Notes under the pieces: model-generated
Told to the model about the DNA's origin: nothing
Databases searched by the model: none
The model's input: only the letters and a program-made list of their open reading frames with translations
Source of the DNA: Synechococcus sp. PCC 7502
GTDB taxonomy: Bacteria > Cyanobacteriota > Cyanobacteriia > Pseudanabaenales > Pseudanabaenaceae
Direction of reading: 5' to 3'
DNA: 64,000 nt
Assembly (NCBI RefSeq): GCF_000317085.1
Contig: NC_019702.1
Location: 3,378,394-3,442,393, forward strand
Part shown: piece after piece, positions 47,226 to 55,678 of the stretch
How the letters are laid out: the number at the start of each line of letters is the position of its first letter
Numbering within the stretch: position 1 is the stretch's first letter
Program-made: the position numbers and the translations under genes

Positions 47226-47926
47226 AATCTAACCTAAGTTGCTACCCATAGATTAACGCTAAGAGCAAGGACAAAGAGCATAGCTTTAAGCTCAAATCCC
47301 TTAGCCGTGACAGCATGAATAGATTTAGGTAAAAGTTGGGATATTAAACTGCCAGTGGTTTCAATAACTTTGCGCTTATGGTGTTGAAGAAACTGAACAT
47401 AACCAGCAAGAGGTAGAGTTGAGCTGCTTTTTCGCATAGCTGAGAGCTGGATATTTTCAGCTTCAAGCAACAAATCCTCAATCTCATAATCGTTGTAAGC
47501 TCTATCTGCATAGACCACAGAGCCTTCAGGTAAATCAAATGGAAATACTCTCAAGCCCTTAACATCAGCAAATGAACCATTAGTTAGAAAAAATTCCACA
47601 GGCTCTCCTGACTCCGTCACCATCAGATGAATTTTAATACCATAAAAGTATCTTCTCTTGCTGGCTTGATAGCCTCGATACTCTTGTTTGCCATCATAGA
47701 TTTTTGACCTTGGAATGCGGATATTGGCACAGACAGGTATGGGAAAACTATCAATGCTGTAAACCCATTCCGTGTTTAGTTGTTTCCATGTTTGCCCCAA
47801 CGCTTCAAACAATATCAACAGCATTTGCTCAACTCGATATAGTCTGCGGTTGATCTGATAAATATTTTCTTTCCCTCTCGTAATTTCCACAAAAATACAT
47901 AGTGGCAATACTATTTCTATGTAATA

Positions 47927-49055
47927 CCAAATCGAAGAGTATAGGCTACAGATGGTATAAATATATAAACCGAGTTCAAAGAAAAAAATGGCAGGAGTAT
48001 ACAAATTAGAGATCAGCGAAAGTGAAGAAGAGCTAAAACATATGCTGAGAGTGCAAAAGACCGCATCAGATAAAGAAAGAATTCAGATGCTGTATCTGTT
48101 AAAAACAAAACAAGCAAGCACAATCCAGACAGCATCGACAATACTGGGACGGCATCGAGTTACATTGCAAGATTGGTTAGGGAATTATCGCAAAGGGGGA
48201 ATAGTAGGACTAAACCTAGAACAGGGCGAAAACAGAGTATTCCACAATGGGCGCAGAAAGCATTGATAAAAAAGCTGGAAGAAGCAGAAGGCTTTGAAAG
48301 TTATGGGCAGATCTGCCAATGGTTAGAGAACCAATTAGGAATCAAATCAAACTATAAAACTGTGCATCATCTAGTCCGATATCGGCTGAAAGCCAGACCG
48401 AAAGTGACACGTCCAGTCAGCGCAGGAAAGTCAGAAGAGCAAGTAGAAGCATATAAAAAAACCTTGCCAGTATTATAAGCATGATTGCTTGGTTCGGCAT
48501 TAATATAATCGGACTAAATGGCAAAGTGAGATTCTTTTGTCAAGATGAAACACGAATTGGGTTAAAGACAATTAGTGGAAGGAAGATCACAGCAAGAGGA
48601 GTCAAACCCAAAGGTAAAGTTCAGTGGCAGTTTAAGGCAACTTACCTCTATCGAATTGTAGAACCATCAACAGGGGAAAGCTTTTTCTATGAATTTACTC
48701 ACCTTAATAGTGAATGCTTCCAAGTATTTCTGAACTTAGTAAGCGCATATTTTCAAGGTGACATCATCGTTATGCAAGTGGATCAAGCAGGAGCACACAG
48801 AGCAAAACGGTTAAAGATTCCTAAAAATATTATTTTGCTATTTCAGCCTGCCCATGCACCTGAGACTAATCCCATTGAAAGAGTGTGGCAGCATTTCAAA
48901 TTAGGGTTGAGGTGGAAACTGCCAAAAGATCTTGACCAGTTGCGTGCATTAATGCGGGAAAGGTTAGAAGTTATGACTCAAGAGGTAATTGCTTCGATTG
49001 TTGGGTGGGATTATATTTTAGAGACTTTATCTGTAGCTCGTATTTAACGATTTGG
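47927..49055 (+). mobile_element. IS630-family insertion sequence, copy 2 (1129 bp)
   Basis: Same ends as copy 1 (CCAAATCG...CGATTTGG) with flanking TA at 47925-47926 and 49056-49057. It lies inside the IS982 transposase gene in the reverse orientation to that gene. It is 2 bases longer than copy 1, matching the two extra A residues in its A-runs. Confidence 0.92.
47988..49047 (+). pseudogene. IS630 transposase, three frames
   Basis: Frames at 47988-48266 (helix-turn-helix), 48173-48478 (linker; TGRKQSIPQWAQKALIKKLE) and 48481-49047 (DDE domain) together spell one transposase. Each junction needs a -1 shift. The second junction is a run of seven A (about 48456-48462), a natural slippery site; reading one extra A would give YKKNLASIIS and join directly to MIAWFG. 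The first junction, near GCGAAAAC (about 48229-48236), is shared with copy 1. It may be active by programmed frameshifting, or dead. Only two residues differ from copy 1 in the compared frames (S/K near residue 10, T/A near the end). Confidence 0.8.
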
Positions 49056-49247
49056 TATTACTTCGCCATCACTCATTTCTTGTTGTCGATCACCACGATG
49101 ATTCATTGCTCTTAGAATGTCATCGCATAAGCAATAAATCGCTATAATTTCATCATTCATTTTTCTTGCTGCTACTTGCATCTTTCCCTCAGCTATTAGG
49201 TAGCAACTTGGGTTAATCTACTAATACTGCTAAGTAATCGCCTCAAT

Positions 49248-49766
49248 TTAGGTTTCTGAATTTAAAATTGGTGACTCAATAAATCGCAGGTCACGTTTGA
49301 GAAAGCTTTGTTCACCTTTACTTGTCTGCACTGTTGCCATCAGCATTCCTACTTTGACTATGGATAGCTTTTCCAGAAAATGTGGACTACCCTGATCTCG
49401 AATTTGGACTAGATCGCCAATTTGTAAAGCTCTAACCGTTGGGACTGATGGAGATAAATTAGAAACTGATCTAGGGTGATCGCTTTCCTGTAATTTTTGT
49501 GTGAATTCTTTATCTAATTGTTCTGTCGGTTTGTGGTCTATTTTCTTGTCAATATTTTTAAATTTGGCAGCTAATTTTTCTTCTAGTTTCTGTTCTAACT
49601 TCTCTCCTAAGTATTTATCGATAATCTTAGACAGACTAGATTCGTCAATACCAAACATTAATTTAATGGCATTTTGGATAACTTCTGTTTCACTACAACC
49701 TAAATTCTGAGCTTCAGAAGCGATCGCCGCATACATCCAATCTTCTAGTTCAATATTAATATTCAT
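49248..49766 (-). CDS. Conserved cyanobacterial protein, helical N-terminus, coiled coil and SH3-like C-terminus
   Basis: The 172-residue protein starts MNINIELEDWMYAAIASEAQNLGCSETEVIQNAIKLMFG, which resembles a ribbon-helix-helix DNA-binding unit. A Lys/Glu-rich coiled coil follows (about 45-90), then a C-terminal beta-rich segment VRALQIGDLVQIRDQGSPHFLEKLSIVKVGMLMATVQT resembling KOW/SH3-like folds. Its function is unknown. It lies 20 bases after nadC and is probably the last gene of panB-nadC. Confidence 0.7.
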   Translation of the reverse strand: MNINIELEDWMYAAIASEAQNLGCSETEVIQNAIKLMFGIDESSLSKIIDKYLGEKLEQKLEEKLAAKFKNIDKKIDHKPTEQLDKEFTQKLQESDHPRSVSNLSPSVPTVRALQIGDLVQIRDQGSPHFLEKLSIVKVGMLMATVQTSKGEQSFLKRDLRFIESPILNSET

Positions 49767-49786
49767 GGGTCTTGATCAATTAATCA

Positions 49787-50638
49787 TCAGTGAATATTCA
49801 TGCTTAAATCCAACCAAGCTGATCTAGTCACCATCGCACTGGTAGAAATATAATCCATACCTAATTCGGCAACTTTATGAATTGTATCTAGGGTAATGTT
49901 ACCCGATGCTTCGATTTTAACTTCATGACTATGATTACGGATCAGGGCGATCGCTTGTTTCATTAACTCTGTCGGCATATTATCCAGCATAATTACATCA
50001 ACATCCATCTCTAAAGCTGCTTGCACTTGGTCAATAGACTCAGTTTCGACTTCAATTGCAGTTGTAAAGGGAATTACTTTTCGCACTCGGTTTACTGCCT
50101 CTTTAATTCCACCAGCCGCCGCAATGTGATTATCTTTGATCATGACCGCATCATCCAAGCCAAACCGATGATTTATGGCTCCGCCAATATAGGTAGCATA
50201 CTTTTCAAATAGCCTTAGTCCAGGCGTAGATTTGCGTGTATCCACAAGAGTTACAGGAAATTGAGCGATCGCCGCCACATATTTTTGGGTTAAGGTACTA
50301 ACTCCTGATAAACGCATAACTAAATTTAAAGCCACTCTTTCCCCAGTCAGTAAAGTTGCTAAGCTACCTCTCACTTCAGCAATTTTTTGTCCTGCATAAC
50401 ACCTATCACCATCTTTGACTAGTGCCTTAAATTCAACTGCGTGATCTAGTAACTGAAAAACCCGTTGAGCGATTGGTAAGCCTGCTATGGTGCCATCTGC
50501 TTTCGCAATCCAAACCGCCTCACCCTCTGGGGCATCGTGATTAGGAAATAGTCCCATAGTTGTGCGATCGCCGCGTCCAATATCTTCACGCAACCACGAC
50601 TCAAGGATAGGATCAAGAACAACATTAGGAGGCAGCAT
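49787..50638 (-). CDS. nadC: Nicotinate-nucleotide pyrophosphorylase
   Basis: NadC makes nicotinate mononucleotide from quinolinate and PRPP in NAD synthesis. The 283-residue protein has REDIGRGDRTT, the quinolinate/PRPP-binding DTRKSTPGLRLFEKYA and GGAINHRFGLDDAVMIKDNHI, EVETES, and the barrel end VDVIMLDNM, KIEASGNITL and MDYISTSAMV. All recognisable active-site blocks are intact. It follows panB by 52 bases on the minus strand, coupling two cofactor genes. Confidence 0.96.
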   Translation of the reverse strand: MLPPNVVLDPILESWLREDIGRGDRTTMGLFPNHDAPEGEAVWIAKADGTIAGLPIAQRVFQLLDHAVEFKALVKDGDRCYAGQKIAEVRGSLATLLTGERVALNLVMRLSGVSTLTQKYVAAIAQFPVTLVDTRKSTPGLRLFEKYATYIGGAINHRFGLDDAVMIKDNHIAAAGGIKEAVNRVRKVIPFTTAIEVETESIDQVQAALEMDVDVIMLDNMPTELMKQAIALIRNHSHEVKIEASGNITLDTIHKVAELGMDYISTSAMVTRSAWLDLSMNIH

Positions 50639-50690
50639 AGTTTGTTATTTGTGTTTTTGGGTATTTTTAATTTAGAAATTAAGAGATTAA

Positions 50691-51464
50691 TTATGGAAAC
50701 TGGCGATCACGAACATCATGGCAATAATTACTGACAGCATTACTAATTACTGTTTGTAAATCGGCGTACTTTTTCACAAAGCTCGGCTGCCATTCCGATA
50801 GACCCAGTAGATCGTGAGTAACTAAAATCTGCCCATCACAGCCACTACCTGCCCCAATGCCAATGGTGGGAATTGCTATGGTTTGACTAATTTCCTGTGC
50901 CAATTCGCTAGGTATATGCTCTAGGACGATCGCAAATGCTCCTGCATCAGCAATATCCTTAGCCTGAATAAATATTTTTTCGGCACTAATCGGTTCATTG
51001 CCCTGACGACGATAACCAGTTTGATGCACAGATTGCGGAGTTAATCCGATATGTCCCATCACAGGAATTCCCCTTTCTACCAATTTTTCAATGGTTTGAA
51101 TCATATCAGGGTAGCCGCCCTCTAGTTTTACCGCCTTGGCATCAGTTTCCTTTAAAATTTTGCCTGCGGAAGCGATCGCCTGTTCATAACTAATTTGATA
51201 ACTTAAAAACGGTAAATCCACTACTAGCAAAGCATTACTAATCCCTCGACCCACAGCTTTCGCATGGTGAATAATATCATCAAGAGTCAAAGCTAAGGTA
51301 TTTTTATAGCCCAAAGCCACCATTCCCAAGGAATCACCGACTAAGATCAAATCCACACCAGCCCTATCCATAATTTTGGCAGTAGCATACTCAGTGGCAG
51401 TTAAAGCAGCGATCGCTCGCCCCTCAGACTTCCAAGTTAGTAATTGTGAAATGGTGACTGGCAT
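50691..51464 (-). CDS. panB: 3-methyl-2-oxobutanoate hydroxymethyltransferase
   Basis: PanB makes ketopantoate, the first step of pantothenate and CoA synthesis. The 257-residue TIM-barrel protein shows [28 protein letters not shown] (metal-binding Asp), [31 protein letters not shown] and [25 protein letters not shown]. It is complete. A decayed copy of an internal part of this gene lies at 52415-52490, beyond the HEAT-repeat gene. Confidence 0.96.
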   Translation of the reverse strand: MPVTISQLLTWKSEGRAIAALTATEYATAKIMDRAGVDLILVGDSLGMVALGYKNTLALTLDDIIHHAKAVGRGISNALLVVDLPFLSYQISYEQAIASAGKILKETDAKAVKLEGGYPDMIQTIEKLVERGIPVMGHIGLTPQSVHQTGYRRQGNEPISAEKIFIQAKDIADAGAFAIVLEHIPSELAQEISQTIAIPTIGIGAGSGCDGQILVTHDLLGLSEWQPSFVKKYADLQTVISNAVSNYCHDVRDRQFP

Positions 51465-51667
51465 TAGTAATCTTTAAAATATTTGAATTTTGAATATTTA
51501 GTAGTGATTTAGTTGAATAAATTATTTACCCTTACATACTATTATTCCTGATTAGTTAGGCATTAATCGATTTGATCACCTTTTAGCATCATCAAGTGCG
51601 ATCGCTTTTGTAGTCTAGGTCAAGCTAGCATGTATGATGACTAGACATTATCACAAGATAAATAGGT

Positions 51668-52366
51668 ATGAAGCAACAAAAGCAAGCAAAAGCCATTTTA
51701 CTAAGCATGATATTGAGCTTAGGGCTTGGAGCTATAGCTAATTTACAACCACTATTTGCTCAAAACTCCTCTGATAAATGTTCTGAAGCTAAAGTTACCA
51801 AGTACATTAGAGAGGTTTCCCAAGGTTCAAACGAGGCTAGAGGTTCATTATTTCAGTGTAAATCTAAAGTAGTACCTGCTCTCATTACTGCCCTCAAAGA
51901 CCCCGATCCAAAGGTACGATCCAGTGCTGCTGCTTCCTTGGGCTGGATAGGCAAAGATGCTAAGAATGCTGTTCCTGCTTTAGTTAATGCTCTCAAAGAC
52001 CCTAATACGGATGTACGTACTAGTACTGCACTTGCCCTAGGGAATATTGGTAAAGACGCTAAGAATGCTGTCCCTGCTCTCATTACTGCTCTCAAAGACC
52101 CTGATCAAAAGGTGCGCTTTTGGACTGCACTGGCATTGGGAGGAATTGGCAAAGATGCGAAGGATGCTGTTCCTGATCTCATTACCCTCTTAAAAGACTT
52201 TGATTCAGGTGTGCGGTCTAGTGCTGCATCTGCATTAGGAAGTATAGGTAAAGATTCTAAGAATGCCATCCCTGCCTTACTTAAGGCTCTCAAAGATTCT
52301 AATGAATCAGTCCGCTCTGAGGCTGCTAACGCTCTAAAGCAAATAGATTCAAGCATTAAATTTTAG
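51668..52366 (+). CDS. Secreted HEAT-repeat protein
   Basis: The 232-residue protein has a signal peptide (KQAKAILLSMILSLGLGAIA...FA/Q), then five to six HEAT repeats of about 37 residues, each like GKDAKNAVPALITALKDPD followed by VRSSAAASLGWI. The repeats are very similar to one another, also in DNA. HEAT proteins with PBS-lyase-like repeats often bind other proteins; here there is no lyase domain. It is exported, presumably to the periplasm. It lies between panB and a panB fragment. Confidence 0.85.
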   Translation: MKQQKQAKAILLSMILSLGLGAIANLQPLFAQNSSDKCSEAKVTKYIREVSQGSNEARGSLFQCKSKVVPALITALKDPDPKVRSSAAASLGWIGKDAKNAVPALVNALKDPNTDVRTSTALALGNIGKDAKNAVPALITALKDPDQKVRFWTALALGGIGKDAKDAVPDLITLLKDFDSGVRSSAASALGSIGKDSKNAIPALLKALKDSNESVRSEAANALKQIDSSIKF

Positions 52367-52414
52367 TACCTCTGAATTGTGCTACTAGCGATCGCATTTG
52401 CAAGAATAAACCAA

Positions 52415-52490
52415 CGTAGAGCGATTGCCTGTTGATAACTAGATTGATAGCTTAAAAATGGTAACCCCGCTACCAGTGAAGCATTAATCG
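52415..52490 (-). pseudogene. Decayed internal fragment of panB
   Basis: Roughly four in five bases of 52421-52490 match panB at 51172-51240. The minus-strand frame reads ASLVAGLPFLSYQSSYQQAI, against [20 protein letters not shown] in PanB. No start, no flanking panB sequence. It is a duplication remnant, or the last trace of an older paralogue. Confidence 0.7.
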
Positions 52491-52508
52491 ATCGCTAACC
52501 CAAACTAA

Positions 52509-53189
52509 CTATTTCCGTCTGTTAGCCTCTAGTAACCTAGAAAAATAGAATCTTGTACTGGTCATTTCCTCCCGTTTTACTAAAAAATCAGCACGGGCAA
52601 GTATATTTCTGATTTCAGATTCTGGATGCAAATAGGCACGGGTAGCTTTACTCGCACCGGGGAAGAACTCACCTACTTTCTTCAGCCAGTCTAGGTATGG
52701 AGTTGATGGGGCAAAACTTAAAATTAATTTTGATTTTGCTAAAGAGGCTAGATGTTTAATCATTGGTTCCACTTCCTCTAGGGGATAGTGAATTAAAACA
52801 TCCAAACAAATTACAGTATCATATTCCCCTGTTAAAGATTCCAAATCACTGACGCTAAAGGTAGGGTTATTAGCATTAGCAGCCCGATTTTTTGCCTCTT
52901 GCACCATTTTTTCGGATATGTCGCTACCATAAACTTCTGCCCCCGCGATCGCCAAGGGAAAACTCAAACTACCCACCCCACAACCTGCGTCACAAATTTT
53001 AGCCCCAGCCAAATTACCATCAGCTTTCAGCCAAGCCACTACTTTATCCACTGTTTGCTGATGTCCTGTGCGAATATCATATTGAACTTTATTAACATCA
53101 TCAGTACCATAAATGCGTCGCCAGCGATCGAATCCTACAGAGTTAAAGTAATTACGAACGGTATCTTTATCGTTAGTGCCAGTAGTCAT
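52509..53189 (-). CDS. chlM: Magnesium-protoporphyrin IX methyltransferase
   Basis: ChlM methylates Mg-protoporphyrin IX with SAM, an early chlorophyll-specific step. The 226-residue protein has the family N-terminus NYFNSVGFDRWRRIYG, the SAM-binding CDAGCGVGSLSFPLA, VYGSDISEKMV, DTVICLDVLIHYP and a C-terminal ILSFAPSTPYLDWLKKVGEFFPGASKATRAYLH. It is complete, cytoplasmic/thylakoid-associated, and divergent from pcrA. Confidence 0.96.
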   Translation of the reverse strand: MTTGTNDKDTVRNYFNSVGFDRWRRIYGTDDVNKVQYDIRTGHQQTVDKVVAWLKADGNLAGAKICDAGCGVGSLSFPLAIAGAEVYGSDISEKMVQEAKNRAANANNPTFSVSDLESLTGEYDTVICLDVLIHYPLEEVEPMIKHLASLAKSKLILSFAPSTPYLDWLKKVGEFFPGASKATRAYLHPESEIRNILARADFLVKREEMTSTRFYFSRLLEANRRK

Positions 53190-53265
53190 GGGTGCATTAA
53201 TATGGGAAGTATGATTAAAGTATGTAAGTCTAAGCTTACAATCATCTAACCACCTAAGTTAAGTA

Positions 53266-55659
53266 ATGACTGCTAAATTTCTCAACCATCTTAATCCCTC
53301 TCAGCAAAAAGCCGCGAGTCACAGTGCAGGACCACTTTTAGTCGTAGCTGGGGCGGGATCGGGCAAAACTCGCACCCTTACCTATCGTATTGCCAATTTG
53401 ATCTTGAATGAGGGTGTTGATCCCTATCATATTTTGGCGGTGACTTTTACCAATAAGGCGGCTAAGGAGATGAAGGATCGGATTCAGACTTTATTTGCTC
53501 AAGAATTAAGCTTGGCGGAGAAGGGTGTGATGCTGTCGCAATTATCAGACTTAGAACAAAATGAATTGCGATCGCAGGTCTATAAAAAATACACAAAAAA
53601 TCTCTGGATTGGCACGTTTCATAGTTTGTGTGGCAGAATTTTAAGATTTGATATTGATAAATATACTGATAGTCATGGACGCAAATGGACAAAGAATTTC
53701 TCGATTTTTGATGAATCCGATGTGCAGTCTTTGGTTAAAGAAATTGTGGTCAAGCAACTAAATTTAGATGAGAAAAAGTTTGATCCAAAATCTGTACGCT
53801 ATGCCATCAGTGGTGCCAAAAATAAAGGATTAACACCCCAAGAATTATTATTTAGTGATCCAAGTTTTCGGAATCGTCAAATTGCTGAAGTCTATGAAAT
53901 CTATCAGGCAAAACTTAATGAAAATAATGCTTTAGATTTTGATGATTTGATCTTTCTGCCTGTCCAATTATTTAAGCAAAGTCCAGAGGTTTTAACTTCT
54001 TGGCATCGACGGTTTCAACATATTTTAGTAGATGAATATCAAGATACTAACCGTACTCAATACGATTTAATTCGCCTGTTAGTTACTAATAATCAAAGCA
54101 TTGCTAGTAATACTAGCCTATGGCAGAATCGGTCTGTATTTGTGGTAGGTGATGCCGATCAATCTATCTATTCTTTTAGGCTGGCGGATTTTACGATTTT
54201 AATGGAGTTCCAAGAAACCTTTGGCGATCGCCTGCCCGATCATCAAACCCAAACCATGATTAAGCTGGAGGAAAATTATCGTTCCTGTGCCAATATTTTA
54301 ACGGTCGCCAATGAATTAATTAGTAATAATACCCAGCGCATTGATAAAAGCTTAGTGGCAACCCGTGGGGATGGTGAGTTAATAAATTTATATAAAGCCC
54401 ACGATGAAGTGGATGAATCCAGCTATGTAATTAGTCAAATTCAAGCCACGAAATCTAAAATTCCTAATGCTAGTTTTGGTCACTTTGCTATTCTCTATCG
54501 CACTAATGCCCAGTCCCGTCCCCTAGAAGAGTTATTAGTACGGATGAATATTCCTTACAAAATTGTTGGCGGTTTAAGATTTTACGATCGCAAAGAAATT
54601 AAAGATATTCTGGCATATTTAAGATTACTTTCTAATCCCAATGATTCTGTGAGTTTAATGCGGGTAATTAATGTGCCGAAACGGGGAATTGGTAATGCTA
54701 CCACAGACAAATTTACCCAATTGGCTTTAAGTGCAGGAGTAACAGTGTGGGAATTATTAAATGATGAAAATACAGTTAGAGAAGTGGCGGGACGATCAGC
54801 TAAACCTGTTTTAGAGTTTGTGAAATTAATTAATAAATGGCGATCGCAAGTTGATGATTTACCTGCTAGCGAAATTATTAAAGGGATTATTCAAGATTCT
54901 GGCTATGCTGATGATTTGAAATTACAGGGAACCGATGAGGCAAGCGATCGCCTAGCTAACTTAGCGGAATTAAATAATGCTGCCCTCCAATATGCCGAAG
55001 AAAATGAAGATATTTCCCTAGATTCTTTTATTGCCAATGCTGCCCTATCTTCCAGTTTAGATGAAGCCCCTGAAGAGTCGCAAAAAGTGACCCTCATGAC
55101 TTTACACGCTGCCAAAGGCTTAGAATTTCCCGTGGTGTTTTTAGTGGGCTTAGAACAGGGACTATTTCCGGGCTTCCGTTCCTTGAATGATCCGATGGCT
55201 TTGGAAGAAGAACGTCGGCTTTTATATGTGGGCATTACCCGCGCCCAAGAGCAGTTACACCTAACCTATGCCGATGAACGCCGTTTGTATGGAAATTATG
55301 AAAAGGCAGTACCTTCACAGTTTTTAGCGGAGTTACCTAAACAACTTCTAACTCAAAAAAATCTGAAGTCTAAGTCTCAAACTAAACTTGGGATTGTTTC
55401 CCCAAATACAATCGCTTCTATAAATCCGATTAAAACAGATAAATCATCTCAGCGTAAAACCGAAGGCAAACCCGTTGAAGTACCCGTAGTTAAGGAAAAT
55501 TGGCAAGTGGGCGATCGCCTAACTCATAAAAAATTTGGCGAAGGTGTGATTTTCGGTATTTTAGGAAGTGGTGAAAAAACTTCTCTTGTTGTTACCTTTA
55601 GTGGCATGGGCAGAAGAATTATTGACCCTAACTTTGCCCCTATTCAAAGAATTACCTAG
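53266..55659 (+). CDS. pcrA: UvrD/PcrA-type DNA helicase
   Basis: The 797-residue superfamily 1A 3'-5' helicase shows motif I VVAGAGSGKTRTLTYRIA, TFTNKAAKEMKDRI, GTFHSLCGRILR, motif II VDEYQDTNRTQY, VVGDADQSIYSFR, ENYRSC, TLHAAKGLEFPVVFLVGLEQG (motif V) and VGITRAQEQLHLTYA (motif VI). The C-terminus ends with the Tudor-like region (VGDRLTHKKFGEGVIFGILG). It acts in repair and in removing blocks ahead of replication. It converges on valS with 19 bases between. Confidence 0.95.
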   Translation: MTAKFLNHLNPSQQKAASHSAGPLLVVAGAGSGKTRTLTYRIANLILNEGVDPYHILAVTFTNKAAKEMKDRIQTLFAQELSLAEKGVMLSQLSDLEQNELRSQVYKKYTKNLWIGTFHSLCGRILRFDIDKYTDSHGRKWTKNFSIFDESDVQSLVKEIVVKQLNLDEKKFDPKSVRYAISGAKNKGLTPQELLFSDPSFRNRQIAEVYEIYQAKLNENNALDFDDLIFLPVQLFKQSPEVLTSWHRRFQHILVDEYQDTNRTQYDLIRLLVTNNQSIASNTSLWQNRSVFVVGDADQSIYSFRLADFTILMEFQETFGDRLPDHQTQTMIKLEENYRSCANILTVANELISNNTQRIDKSLVATRGDGELINLYKAHDEVDESSYVISQIQATKSKIPNASFGHFAILYRTNAQSRPLEELLVRMNIPYKIVGGLRFYDRKEIKDILAYLRLLSNPNDSVSLMRVINVPKRGIGNATTDKFTQLALSAGVTVWELLNDENTVREVAGRSAKPVLEFVKLINKWRSQVDDLPASEIIKGIIQDSGYADDLKLQGTDEASDRLANLAELNNAALQYAEENEDISLDSFIANAALSSSLDEAPEESQKVTLMTLHAAKGLEFPVVFLVGLEQGLFPGFRSLNDPMALEEERRLLYVGITRAQEQLHLTYADERRLYGNYEKAVPSQFLAELPKQLLTQKNLKSKSQTKLGIVSPNTIASINPIKTDKSSQRKTEGKPVEVPVVKENWQVGDRLTHKKFGEGVIFGILGSGEKTSLVVTFSGMGRRIIDPNFAPIQRIT

Positions 55660-55678
55660 AATCACCAAACACTCAAGT

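Larger units (their letters stand above)
47234..49181 (-). pseudogene. IS982 transposase split by IS630
   Basis: The N-terminal exon-like piece runs 49181-49058 (MQVAARKMNDEIIAIYCLCD...MSDGEV); the C-terminal piece runs 47926-47234 (YSIDSFPIPVCANIRIPRSK, RYFYGIKIHLMVTE, FFLTNGSFADVKGL, YADRAYNDYEIEDLL, ending SVNLWVAT). The DDE residues lie in the second piece. A further frame change near 47865 lies between MYFCGNYERE and INRRLYRVEQ, so the gene was damaged apart from the IS630 insertion. A frame read from the IS630 end into the C-terminal piece (start 48004) is an artefact of the junction. Confidence 0.8.
47231..49214 (-). mobile_element. IS982-family insertion sequence, interrupted by IS630 copy 2
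   Basis: Terminal inverted repeats AACCTAAGTTGCTACC (47231-47246) and its near-complement GGTAGCAACTTGGGTT (49199-49214) bound the element. AATCT flanks both ends (47226-47230 and 49215-49219), a 5-bp target duplication. Removing the nested IS630 leaves an element of about 850 bp, plausible for IS982. Confidence 0.85.

Noticed and set aside
47234-48004. A single 256-residue IS982 transposase starting inside IS630
   Set aside because: Its first 50 or so residues are reverse-read IS630 end sequence. The real N-terminus lies beyond IS630 at 49058-49181.
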